A stretch of 64,000 nt of DNA from Isoetes taiwanensis (lineage: Eukaryota > Streptophyta > Lycopodiopsida > Isoetales > Isoetaceae): assembly GCA_021234155.1 (NCBI GenBank), contig JAJEKV010000048.1:1271873-1335872 (forward strand). The letters run 5' to 3'. The notes under the pieces were generated by a model, which worked only from the letters and a program-made list of their open reading frames with translations, ran no database searches and was not told the origin of the DNA. The position numbers and the translations under genes were made by a program. Shown here in pieces: positions 24,347-35,871 of the stretch (position 1 is its first letter; each line of letters opens with the position of its first letter).

Positions 24347-25330
24347 CGACAGCAAACGCTTCATTTAGTTATTTATTAAAAAGGATCGATCAATGCACAA
24401 ATGCAAGTGTGATGAATCCAAATGTGCGTGTTGCTTACTTGGAAAACATGTGACTTCTATTTAAAAAGGTCTTTAAAAAGAGCAAAAGGGTTACTAGATC
24501 TTGTCCATAGTGATTTTGTATTGGGGGGGGGGGGCATTAAATGTCACTTTGTTGGGGGTGGTATAGGAGACCGCCATAAAAAGAACAAAAATCAAAGTAA
24601 AATTGCACAAATCCAGTGGATCGCAAAATTCGAAACAAAAAAGCTTGATGAGAGAGATGAGAGAGACGCATCTTCCAGAGGATGATCAAGGAAAAACTCG
24701 CCAAGAAATCATATATGGAGTGGTATATCCACATGTATATACACACATGCACGATGGAGGAGATATGCACATATGCATTGTAAATTGGCTCTATGTGTGC
24801 TATCTATCTAATTTCAACACAGATAGATGGTGTATCAGAAGCGTATTGTCTTGATATAGCCACGAGATGGTGATTTTTGATGTTATACATTGCATAGACC
24901 TAACATTTTGATTGGCCCTGGTTAGGAGCATCCACTCCCAAGAGGGAGGCAAGATCGCGGAGACCACCAAATGTTGTTGCAAAACTCGAGTGCTTTTGTC
25001 GAAGCCCCCCCGCCACTCCTGATCATCTTTGTTACTTTGACCGCCGAGCGCATGTTCCCTCGCTACCTCTACCTATATCGTTCACCTATCGCTGTCTGTG
25101 CATGTTGTTTCCCACTGGCCTCTCTTTCTATCACAACAACTGAATCTACATCCGTTTGACAAACAAATATGAATTGTGTCTCTATATGGTCTCTTGGAAT
25201 TGCCGGTACCTTCCAGGCAGAAAGGAGATAGTCTCAATTCCATTGCTCCAAATATGAATCTCATTTTCCTTTGTGGAAACATGGGAGCATACATGGCATA
25301 GTCTACCCGAGCCTACTAGGCTACTAGCAC
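24347..25330. other. Anonymous stretch, no gene recognised
   Basis: Contains a 10-base G-run near 24526 and short overlapping ORFs on both strands with no motif. The part from about 25180 may belong to the degraded LINE-like fragment that follows. Confidence 0.4.
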
Positions 25331-26000
25331 TACTCAATCTTCAATAATTGCACCCGAAAAGTGAGGACACATGCGAGTGTGGGGGGATGGGGAGAGGGAA
25401 GAGGCTAGTGAACAACATTGGGACATTCAATCTCTCTATCCAAGACGGACATGCACAACCAATAGTCGTGGAGTGCAGTGCAAATTGCAATAGCAACCCC
25501 TCTCTTTTGTCCAATTTGCTACTTTCCACATACAGGGAAGCAATTTCTATCACACCCCCTCTCGGATGTGAATAGGCAGGACCCCTATGTCAATCAGATG
25601 AGGACATGCAAAGAGCATAAGCAGTTGGGTATTGTACATGGTGCAAAGCGAGAAGAGGATCGTCATAGTTTTGGGATGTTTAACACTCTAGAAACGGTTC
25701 AAGAGAGCACATTATTAAGCACCGCATAAGCCCCACATTGGGACCGGGGCTTTGATCCTACGGCGTATCCATTTGCCTATGAAAAAGCAATGGACTCATA
25801 GCCTCAATTCGTAGAGGTGCGCACCATCTCACGAATTGAGGCAGTTGGAGATAGATTGGAGATCCATGTCAAGGCGAGGCTTTGTCAATGCCGCGAAGTG
25901 GGAGACATTGAGGATGAATGTCATACTCTTGAGCTATCAAAGCGATATGATCATATTTGGGCATGCTACATTGAGTTGGTCATGCCCAACTAGATGTTCC
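25331..26000 (+). pseudogene. Degraded LINE-like endonuclease/RT fragment, internally deleted
   Basis: The frame near 25348-25460 reads ECGGMGRGKRLVNNIGTFNL, which resembles the NGRG..L...C....L.I.NG stretch after the endonuclease in a second class of LINE proteins. The stretch near 25870-25965 reads RLCQCREVGDIEDECHTL followed by KRYDHIW, resembling their C-terminal zinc-binding segment (C..C...VEDE.H.L..C..Y...R). The catalytic RT core between them is missing. Stops and altered cysteines show decay. The call rests on motif resemblance only; it differs from the plant L1 element at the left of the window. Confidence 0.4.
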
Positions 26001-26926
26001 GCATGATATTGAGTGCGACTTCAGTGTAGTTCTTTGGGATTATATCTTTAAGAGGTCATGGATGGGCTCATTTATGTCCTCGAACAATGTCTTAAACATA
26101 TACCATAATATTTCATGATGTTTGCCAGCATTCTTATTACTATCACAGTTTTTCCCTCAAAAACCCTTCAAGATGGGGATTTTTTAATTTGAACAGTAAT
26201 GCGTCTGATGCACTCCTTTTTAAGTTTTTATGTCCCAGAGGCTCATTGGTCTCTGTAGACGATAAGAATCATTCGTTCATTCCTTCTATAGTTGCAATTA
26301 TAGAAGCAATTAGATTAAAGGCAACTATATGGGGTTATAATTGGTTCTAATATAATTTTATGTCCTTTGTTGGTCTTCCATTGAACTTCATGTGAATGTT
26401 ACTTGAAATGCATAATTTTTTGGGTTGCCCCTAAAGGGCAAACCTCGTTTAGACAAGTTTTTAAGAGATTCTGGGTATATGCCAAAATATACCTAAAATA
26501 TTCCTAATTTGGCCTAAAACTTGGTATGGATTGTAATTTTCCGGTCACCCTTCTTGCTGGGCGGGCACCATCGCTGCTACTAAAATGGTCTAACCAAATT
26601 GATGCATGCAAACAGACGTTCGAGGTTTCTTAAAGAGGGAAGAGTTTGAAAAGCTTGCTAAGAAGAGCAAGCGGATCGTTGTCGATAGCAAAGTATGAAG
26701 CCAATTTCCTCTTCAGATAAACTCCCTTTCCCCTTAACTAAGTTTCCTGGCAGACTTCTCACTACTCTATTGAAACTTCTCGCAAACAATCAGATTAAAA
26801 GCTTAGTTCTTTAAGATTGCAACCCTAAGCATTATATTTTATGCTTATGTGGTTAGTGAATTGCTACGGTTCTTACATGTTTCATTCAACCAAGTTGTTG
26901 AAGCCACCACTCCTTTTTTCACTGTT
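26001..26926. other. Anonymous stretch, no gene recognised
   Basis: AT-rich. It contains a small hairpin TTGCCCCTAAAGGGCAA (about 26424) that recurs as TTGCCTCTAAAGGGCAA near 29266 with similar downstream sequence (GGGTATATGCC), suggesting an old dispersed repeat. Confidence 0.4.
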
Positions 26927-27230
26927 GGGCATATGCATGCTACACGCTACCATTTTTGGAAACTGCCAAAGTACCTACACTAGGTACTTTTGGATTGGGT
27001 ACTATTTTCTTGTTCTTTTGGTCAAAACTAATTCAAAAGTTCAATATAAAATGTCAAAAGCATATCAATGTTCAAGGTTAAGATAGAGACAATACTAAAA
27101 TGAATGCATTCAATTTAACATTTGTAGTTATTGCGATATTATAAAAGTACCCAGTGTTGGGTACTTTTTTAGGTAGTTTTATGGTTCCTAAATGGTACTA
27201 TTTTTGATAGGGTGTAGCATGCTTATGCCC
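26927..27230. mobile_element. Fold-back MITE-like element, 304 bp
   Basis: The ends are inverted repeats of about 23 bp (left GGGCATATGCATGCTACAC, right complement GGGCATAAGCATGCTACAC). Further in, each side carries its own hairpin, AAAGTACC..ACACT.GGTACTTTT (26967-26991 and 27145-27170). No transposase is present. A convincing target duplication was not found, so the superfamily is open. Confidence 0.55.
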
Positions 27231-29845
27231 TGCTGTCTTTGCTTATCTATTATCTAATAAACTTTAGGAGAGAATCATGGTTAACATATTTGACACTAGT
27301 TTTAGTTGTCATAGATCTCATCATTGCCAGTGGGGTATAGTTGACCATAATAAAAATCTTCTTGATCTTTATTATGGATGATGATGATTGTTTTGCAACG
27401 TAACATGCATGTTAGATTATATTATGGTAGAATCTTATTGTTGAAATATTCAGTAAACATACCATGCATGTAAGGCTATTACTTTAATAGCAATATGTGC
27501 ATGGTATCAAAAGGATCTTGTAGTTCTTACTTATGAAGGCAAGTTTAATTATACGTAATGTGCATGGAAATATTTCATACAACTCTAGATCTAGTTATTT
27601 CTACCTTTAGACTATTGTTCAAATTGTTGAATATCGAGTGAACCCAACATCCACCTTTATAGATTCATCATGTGCATTGGTGTTGCTACAACACGTGCAT
27701 CAAAGTCGTGGGTACAAGGGATATTGCTATATACGAGCGGTAAAACATAAATCTCTTCTGATTATTTCTATAGTTGATTATGATAGCTTGATGGAAGTTA
27801 TAGACTTGGGTTTGACTTTCCTTTTGTTTCATCATGTTTTACTGCATGCAAGCAAGTTGATGAATATATTTTTGGATTACGGGTCTTAGAGAATGCAAGA
27901 GATGTGGTAGTCAAGTATAGTTTCAATATTATTATTTTTCAGAATCCTGAATGCATTATCAGTATGGCATAGATATGGTCTGACAACGACTGGAATTATT
28001 CCTTTTTGGTAAATCGAAACAGAGAAACAAATGACTTTTTGTTATGGATCACACCAATGAACCATACTTTTTATATCTCCAAATCCTCTATTCAAGACTT
28101 CTTCAGACAATTCATGGTCTCGCAAGTTGTAATTCATCCAAAATTGCTGCACAATCCACAATCAAACTGTTAGCAATGATGAAAAGATCTCTATTTAAAA
28201 TAAATCACAGGATGAAAGTTACACGAGTAACTCGATTGGCAAACTCTAGGTCACCAAAACCAGGGCCGAGTCGGATACAATAACCAATCTATGGTAGTTG
28301 ACTGCTCCGGGTCAATCGATGCTAGACCTGGCGGGAATTATGGTAAGGCCTGATAATCAGCTTCTACTAGGTGGCTCCTCCCTCGAGCTAGCAGTCCTCG
28401 ATGATAGAATCTTAAGAGGTAGGCTCAAGGATAATAGAGGTTCTTGAACAAGAACAAGAGGGAGCTCTAGGGAAAAAAGGGGCCACGGAGTAGAGCGGGT
28501 CTTCTTTGACCTCCCTTGTCACTCTTTCAGCCATATTTCCCACAAAATACGAATTATGAAAAGTGCCATCTAAATTTTGAAACTAGACTGAGACACTTCG
28601 GGCGAGTAAAAAATCGCCTCAATCGAGACTCTGGCCGAGATATGTGCAACTAAAAATTCAAGCTTCTATTTATAGACATGTATATGGCGAAGTTCGGCTT
28701 CTATTTATAGAACTCTCCCTCGCCTTTAGCCTTTTTTATTTAGCAAGCTTTTTTAACATCATAATTAAATATAAACCATAGATTGCCTTTTTATTGTCTG
28801 GTTTTGCCAATAATTTGCCAAACTTAGACACCCATGCTAGTCCCAAGACTACGGTCCAAGACCACACCCCGAGCTACCAAAGCAAGACATTTAACCCTCA
28901 AGTTCACTGGAATACTATATTTAGTTTACGAGCCATATACACATACCTCGGCCTAACATTAGCTCGAACAATGGGACCCGCTTTTATTTTTTAGTTAATG
29001 TTACATGCTTCATCTGTTTTCGCCATTCAAAATAATATGGATTGGCCTAATGCGTCTTAAATTTTTGCAATGACATTGTTGACATTCTTTTTTTCTAGCA
29101 TGCACGTGCTATGCTACATAAGACCCAATTTTAGAACTTTAGATTCAATTATGACATAAACAAGAAGAGTTAAATCCACAATTGCCCGATAATTGCAAGG
29201 TTATACTTTCTAATTAATTGTCTATGGGACAAGGAGAAGCGTTAAATACCGCGAAGGTTTTTCGATTGCCTCTAAAGGGCAAACCTCGCTATGTGGATAT
29301 GGGGAATATGTCGGGTATATGCCTAAAAAAAATACAACCAAATAAAAGTCATGAAAATGTGCATAGTCTTCGTCCAAAGAAAATTAGGATAGTCAGTCAA
29401 ATTTAAGCACCGAAGGTAAGGTTATTAGTCTAGCCGAAATGATGACCAAAAATGTGTGATTGAGGGTGTACGCCCTGAGGTTAGGTATTTGGCCAAAGGC
29501 GGCCGAGGCCTACGTGCAAATATTTGGCCGAGGGACTTCATCGCGCAAGCCCACACATTTTTGGTTATCGATAAGGCAAAGATCAATAATTGCCTTATCA
29601 GGTCTTATATGGGTGGATGAGGTTACTTTATCGCATCGACTAAGACTCACTTTACACACACAAGAGTCTAATAGGTAGCTTTGGTAAGCAAGGAGCAAAA
29701 TTGCAACCTAATTGGGTTGATTGGGTTGCAAGGACGACCAATGTGTTTGCTGGTTTGCATTTGAAAACCAAACAATGGGACAAATTTTGCACCTAAAACT
29801 AAATCCGGAAATGGTTTTAGGCATACTCACTCCATGTTTCTTTTT

Positions 29846-29866
29846 GATAGATAGATAGATAGATAG
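29846..29866. repeat. (GATA)n microsatellite
   Basis: Five tandem GATA units. No SINE body was recognised next to it. Confidence 0.85.
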
Positions 29867-30784
29867 TAATAAATCAACTCTTTTAATTTGGGAATTTCCG
29901 ATTTGGAAGAAAACTTTTTTGGAATTATTTTTAAGTTATTTGGCTAAGGTTTTGATGAGTTTAAAATGAAACTTTCCCGATATTCTAAAAATCAAACTTT
30001 TTTTTCTTTGTTTGATTTTTCTACTCCTTATCCTTTTCATTTTCCTATTTGGGCTCGATTTGGGCTCGATTGCAGGTGACGAGGAGGGCGATGCAACGAT
30101 TCCTTAAACCTGAAAGCAGCTATAGCCCCGCCACGTGGGGATGCATTCGGGCTGACCATCAAGAGGTGTGCTCAATCTAGAAGTATGTTTTATTACGGTG
30201 AACTTGCTTTGATGGTTTTGCCGCAAAGATCGCGATTCCGCAGATGGGAGCTTTGGGACCTTCCTGAGCCACTTCCACCACCATTGTCCACATGCCATGG
30301 TAGCATCTCAAAAGCCGCACTGCGCACTGCAGATGAGGCAAAATTTAAAACTCAATTCCAAAGAAGGTTCTTTGATACGGCACATAGGGCACAGGTGATG
30401 CCTCTAGGCTAATAGTAATACAGCTTAGCATTTAAAAAGATCATGTCATCATTCATATGTTGGTGAATGTAGATTTGCCCTCTTGGAAAGGATCTTAGGT
30501 TGTTGTGCAATCCTTGGATATGGAGCGATTAATATTGTGTGCATGTGAATGGGCGGCAGCTATTTGGCCAAAGAGAAATTATATGAAGCGCTAGCTCCAC
30601 AAAGAGAAATGCACCATGTTAATTTGGACTGATTATATGTGGCACTCAATCATGCCTCTATTTTCAATAGCCGCTATTCCGGTATGCTCATCCTATTGTT
30701 CTATTTTCAATATCCTTTTTCTTATCGTTCTATAGCCGCCTAAAGCAAGATATTATTGGATTTATTAGCAGTTGCTCAAATATA

Positions 30785-31065
30785 GCTACATAAAGGAAGC
30801 AAGATCAGTCATAGAGCCAGATTCTATTCTGAAAGCATCTCTATTGGTAAATGCTTTTCATCGTGTAAATTTTGCGATGGTGTTGTATATACTTGAACTG
30901 TCATAGCTATTTCTTTAATATTTACTCATATATATGTAGTATAGGGCGAGATCTGCTTTTATATGTGTACATAAGGAAGCAAGATCAGTCATAGAGTCGT
31001 ATCTATTCCGAGCATCTCTATTGGTAAATGCTTCTACTCTCTCTATAAATTTTGATGCAAGAGAG
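30785..31065 (+). repeat. Two direct copies of a ~95 bp segment, 180 bp apart
   Basis: 30785-30885 and 30965-31065 share GGAAGCAAGATCAGTCATAGAG and GCATCTCTATTGGTAAATGCTT. They differ at GCCAGATTCTATTCTGAAAGC against GTCGTATCTATTCCGAGC, again around CAG and CTG sites. Confidence 0.75.
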
Positions 31066-33310
31066 ATCCTACTCTTGATTTGCTCTGCTCAAAAGAAGCA
31101 TCTTCAAGTGTATTTATAGGGTAAGCAAAAGCAATTTGCATGACAAGTTGTATGGCAACTCTATGGCTCTGTTTGTATGCATTTTTCCCGTGGATAAGCA
31201 ATGGTGCCTATTTTTCTTCTTATATTCTCTTCTCTTCATATTGCATTATTAAACGGGGTAAAGAGTGGACTAAGCTTTCTAAGGATAATCTTTTATGTTT
31301 CTAACAGTAAATGATTCTTTTTGCTTTTTTTACGATTCTAATTTAGGTACCTCAAGCTAGACTTAAAGTAGAAACAATTGGAACTTTTGGAACAGTCATG
31401 GAGTTCCACCTATTGAGTTGAAATTGGGGCAATACGTCGTTGTATATCAAAGCAAAAGGATATCGAAAAGAAAGATTCGTGTAAGTAGATTTATAAGTTA
31501 GATTATTAGTTCAGGTTCTCTTAGTTCTTTTTTCTATCATTTAATTTTCCAATTTATTTGCATGTAGGCCTACATTGGTTTATTGCTTTGTGCATGTAGA
31601 ATCAATTAGTGAGCATTTGGTTCTCAAGAAGACACGCCATGTCTATAGAAAATGGTCGCGACTTCTTTGTACTATCTGGCAAGAGTTGGCAATCAAGGAA
31701 CAACTTTGCAGATGTAACATTTTCATGATATGCTACATGCCTCAGGGATGGTTTCATATAATGCCATGATTGATTTTATGGTAAATTGGCAGATGTTAAT
31801 GGATAATTCAATTCTCTTTATAATTCAATCCGCCTTTTAGTCTAATTCTCTTCACAAAGAAGTACTAAGACCGACGTTCAAGCATCGCATGTGGATGCTC
31901 GAAATGATGTTCGCATTGCACTGGCCGATGCCAATTGGTTGGTATAATAAACATAACGTCGGCGCAAGGTTGGGTAGAAGTTTTTCATCACACAAATTTG
32001 CACATTCTTGCAGTTTATATTGACCAATGTTAACTTCGAAATATGTGTGTCCACTTGCAAACCTTTTTCTTCAAAATAGCATTAGTTACTTTGTCAATTG
32101 AGCGAAATAAATTAAATGACGGTTCATGTTTCTCTGCCGCTAAACATATTGCCTTAGAGGAACCGAGAAATCTAGGATGGTTCTTGCCATTGATCCCTGA
32201 GATCTCCCCATTTTGGATGTCACAATCGATTTTTCGCCTATTATTCTATTATGTTGTAAAATTTTGCTCGATGCAAATGACTAATTTGTCATTGCAAACA
32301 TCCTAGGCACATTCATACAGTCTTTATATCAATGGAAGCTTGGATGAGGTGCTTTTATTTCTCAAGAGATTTTAGGATGCTTTTTGATCCGGTTATACTT
32401 GTCTTTGCCATCATGTGGCTTTTTCTATCTTGCTCTTTGCAATATCACAAACTTAGTTTCTATTGCTTCAATTTCTATCCCGACCTTTGCAATATCTCGG
32501 AAACTTAGTGTCGCGATAGATATTTCTATCTCTTCATTTCCATTTAACAAAGCCATCCCAATGACAGGTTCAAACTAGGAACCGATGTTCAATCTCCATG
32601 AGGTTGCTCGCATATGCCCTCAAAATCTTTGTTTTTTTCCCCGGTCTGCAGGATTGTCAATGTGCGTAAACAAATGGCCAAGGAGGTTGCATCGAGGCAT
32701 CACAAGTCTGAATCAATCATTTCCCTATTGGGATGCGGTTTTCCCATGAAGGGCGCGACACTTTGAAAATTCTGCCACACTAACTTCCCCGGCTTACAAC
32801 CTCCCAAAGCCACTTTGCACGTGTTAAAGTCCTTTACCATTTTGCTCATTTTAACTTCATATAAACGTATATAAGAGTTTGTATAATGCACATAGAGTTA
32901 GTGCATGTTAGATATTGGTTTGGCTTTATGTATAACAGTTTACATGCCCAATTGGATGATATTAAATTCATAGATCGAGTCCCATATGCCCCGTGTTCCC
33001 CATTATTTGTCGGTACCAAATTTACCTCGATCCCTTCGTTTTTGGAGGTAGATAGTTGAATGAGGTTAGATAATCTTGCACCATTAGTTGCAAACCAAAG
33101 AAAACTACTTGCATGCATTGGCCATGAAATGTACATTAATGATCGTGGACTTGCAGAGCAAGCCTTTTTATCTTGCAGTTGTCCATTTTCCATGCTTAGA
33201 TACTTGATAGCCAGTACACAAGTGGCCTCATCCACACTGTACACTTTCAGGCACTGCAGCCCTTAGTTGCAAAAATGTAGCAAGAGCTAGCAGAACATAC
33301 TGTAATGTGC

Positions 33311-33520
33311 CATGGTCTGAGCTATCCCCAATAAAAGGTACAGGCTGTTATACCAATAGCCATTTTTTCATTAACATAACTGTAATGTGCCATGGTCTGA
33401 GCTATTTCCAATAATGGTCTGAGCTGTTACCAATATTTTATATTTACTATTTACACATTATCTGATTACCAATATTTTATATTTACTATTTACACATTAT
33501 CTGATTATCTCTGATCATAA
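33311..33520 (+). repeat. Local short duplications
   Basis: TGTGCCATGGTCTGAGCTAT occurs twice (about 33305 and 33387) and a 42 bp unit with CCAATATTTTATATTTACTA is repeated in tandem (about 33430-33510). Likely replication slippage products. Confidence 0.75.
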
Positions 33521-35871
33521 GACAAACGTTTACTAATCTGAAAGTCCTAGGCATTAAATGCACGGCTCAATTTCTCGGCCAAGAAGAGGATCATAGATAT
33601 TCAGGATCTAATGCCACATACTACTTTTGAATATCTAGCATGCTAGCAAGGTTCCAATATTGTAGGTCTATAGGTTGGGTTTAAAGATACACACAAGTTT
33701 TTGTGCCCATTGGACTTGGCATTAAATCCAAGATAGAGTCAGCCATTGTCCATGTTCCCTATGTCTGCTATGTTGTGTTAAAAGCAGATAGTTCAATGAG
33801 GTCAGATAAGTTCCATAGGCCTTTATGTATAGCACAAGGACAGTTAATAGATCTTAGATATTGTTTGAGGGTGCTCAAAAAGCTGGGATTGCATTTTTGC
33901 CCGAGTTGCACCAATTTTGAATTACGCTGTAAATGATCCAAGCCAAATAGATTGAGTGCATTCAGTACCAAGATATAAGTCATTGCAATAAGGAAGAGTT
34001 AGCATTCCTCTGCCATAGCTAAATAATGTGAGCTGCAGCATTCATCACGCTACAATATATCAGAAAATTCTCTCATATTTGTCATCTAAGAAGAACATTT
34101 ATGTAATACTGACAAAGATTAGCTAATACTTAATGATTATACCACTGACTTTGTATTGACTTTTATCGCAGGAAAATGGATGCTTGATAACAATTTGGCA
34201 TCTGGTTACCTAATTGTTGTTCGTGGATCAGATATCTCGCATGTCATTTTCTACATTTAAATTTACATGATCTACAGCTCTTATTTCACGCTTAGCAAAG
34301 AACAACGTTAGCAACAACAACAGCAGTTTGCATGCAAAACCCATTAATTAGATAATTTTTAGATTATATTTCATTTACAATTGAAATGACAAGAAAGTAG
34401 ATTTTAGGAAGTACTTTTGCGAAGACGGGATAGCTTCCTTTGCTATGGTGCTTATTATTCAAGTTTGTCTCGATTGAACATGCTCATCAAATGGTTGAGT
34501 TTAATAAGCAGTTAGGCTTCAATTTTCTAGATTGCTCCACATTATCTTAACCATGGTTTTCTTTTCCAATTGCCAAGTCGTCATCTATGTTATATATGCA
34601 GCCCTTATGCTTTAGTTTTCTACAAACTGTAAGTACTTCATCAAGCTATACTCTCAAAGGGTGAATGCAAAATACTAGGCGAGAATTCTACCTATTTGTT
34701 TGGTGTATACGTCCAAAGTAATGCTCTATGGATTTTGTTAGCTGCAATTCAACTTTGCAAAGGGAGCATTCCCCAATCTCGGGTCTAAATTTGCTTCAAA
34801 CAATTAGTGCATCATCACATAGAAGTAAGAACATAGAAGCTGAATATTGTTATGATTATGACCGCCATATTATTATGGTGTGGTCCCAACTTCAAAATAA
34901 TACTACTTCTAAAGCACAACATAACGGCATCATCTAGATAAAGTCATCATCTATGTACTAATGACAACATCAACATAAACACGTTGTTGCTAAGTTTGGC
35001 AACGTTGGGCAACCGTTTTTTTTTTTTTAATTTCTCGGCATTATTCCATCTTATAAAGCATCAACTTCATATTTAAAGTTCACTACATATAGCGGAACCA
35101 TCTCTGAAGATTAGCTTATATTAGAGCATCACTTCAAATTTAAACTTCATTACATGTAGCCAATACGCACGGCCAACCAAGGCCCCAACATGATACTATC
35201 ATGCTTGCCCGAGACTTCTCTCGATATTCTTATAAATGTTAGCTAATACATAATCTATATGGTAAATTCTAACTGAATGGCATCCCACTTTTCAATATCT
35301 AATTTGTTGATTTTGTCGAGCAACACTCAACCAAATGACTTGCATTAACATATAATCGTACTCATTCCCGGCAACGCCGGGCACCGTTATTAGTTAATAT
35401 TATTTCGAAATAGTAGTAACATATCCAATTTTACCAAGTAGAATGTACTTTGAATACTTTGAATGCACATGTGTTGCTTGGAATTGAGTACCTGTGAAAG
35501 GACATCAATTAATTGGGATGATGTATTTGAGACATAACCAACTGCGGGTAGAGAACAATTTTGGCGGGTCAGCAGGATTTTCAAGGTATATATTAGTGGG
35601 TTAAATTATGGTCGTCGGGGTTCCTACTCTGGACCACGTCGGCAGGATGATATCAGGAATAGAATTAATGGTATGGTAGTGCAAGGAAGCGGTCTGGATG
35701 CAGCCGCGTAGGGCAGATATAGATTGGTAACAAATACTCGTTACAGAGTCACAGTCAAGCTATGGAGTAGTGACGGATCAGGAAAGCATTGAATAAACTC
35801 ATGTGGACATTTTCAGGGGCCGAAGATCCAATTGGATAGACTTTACAGGCTATGTGATGTGGAGTTCAGAA

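Larger units (their letters stand above)
27231..35871. other. Long gene-poor region, no gene recognised
   Basis: About 8.6 kb without a convincing gene on either strand. ORFs are short, AT-driven and without motifs. The only structure seen is simple and local repeats at 29846-29866, 30785-31065 and 33311-33520. The open frames near 33010-33244 (minus) and 33703-33936 (plus) share a short stretch (GATAGTT.AATGAGGT.AGATAA) but no recognisable protein. The last few hundred bases would hold the sugar-transporter promoter; no clear TATA box was identified. Confidence 0.5.

Noticed and set aside
33010-33936. Duplicated gene fragments sharing a GATAGTT.AATGAGGT stretch
   Set aside because: The similarity is short and no protein motif was recognised on either strand.
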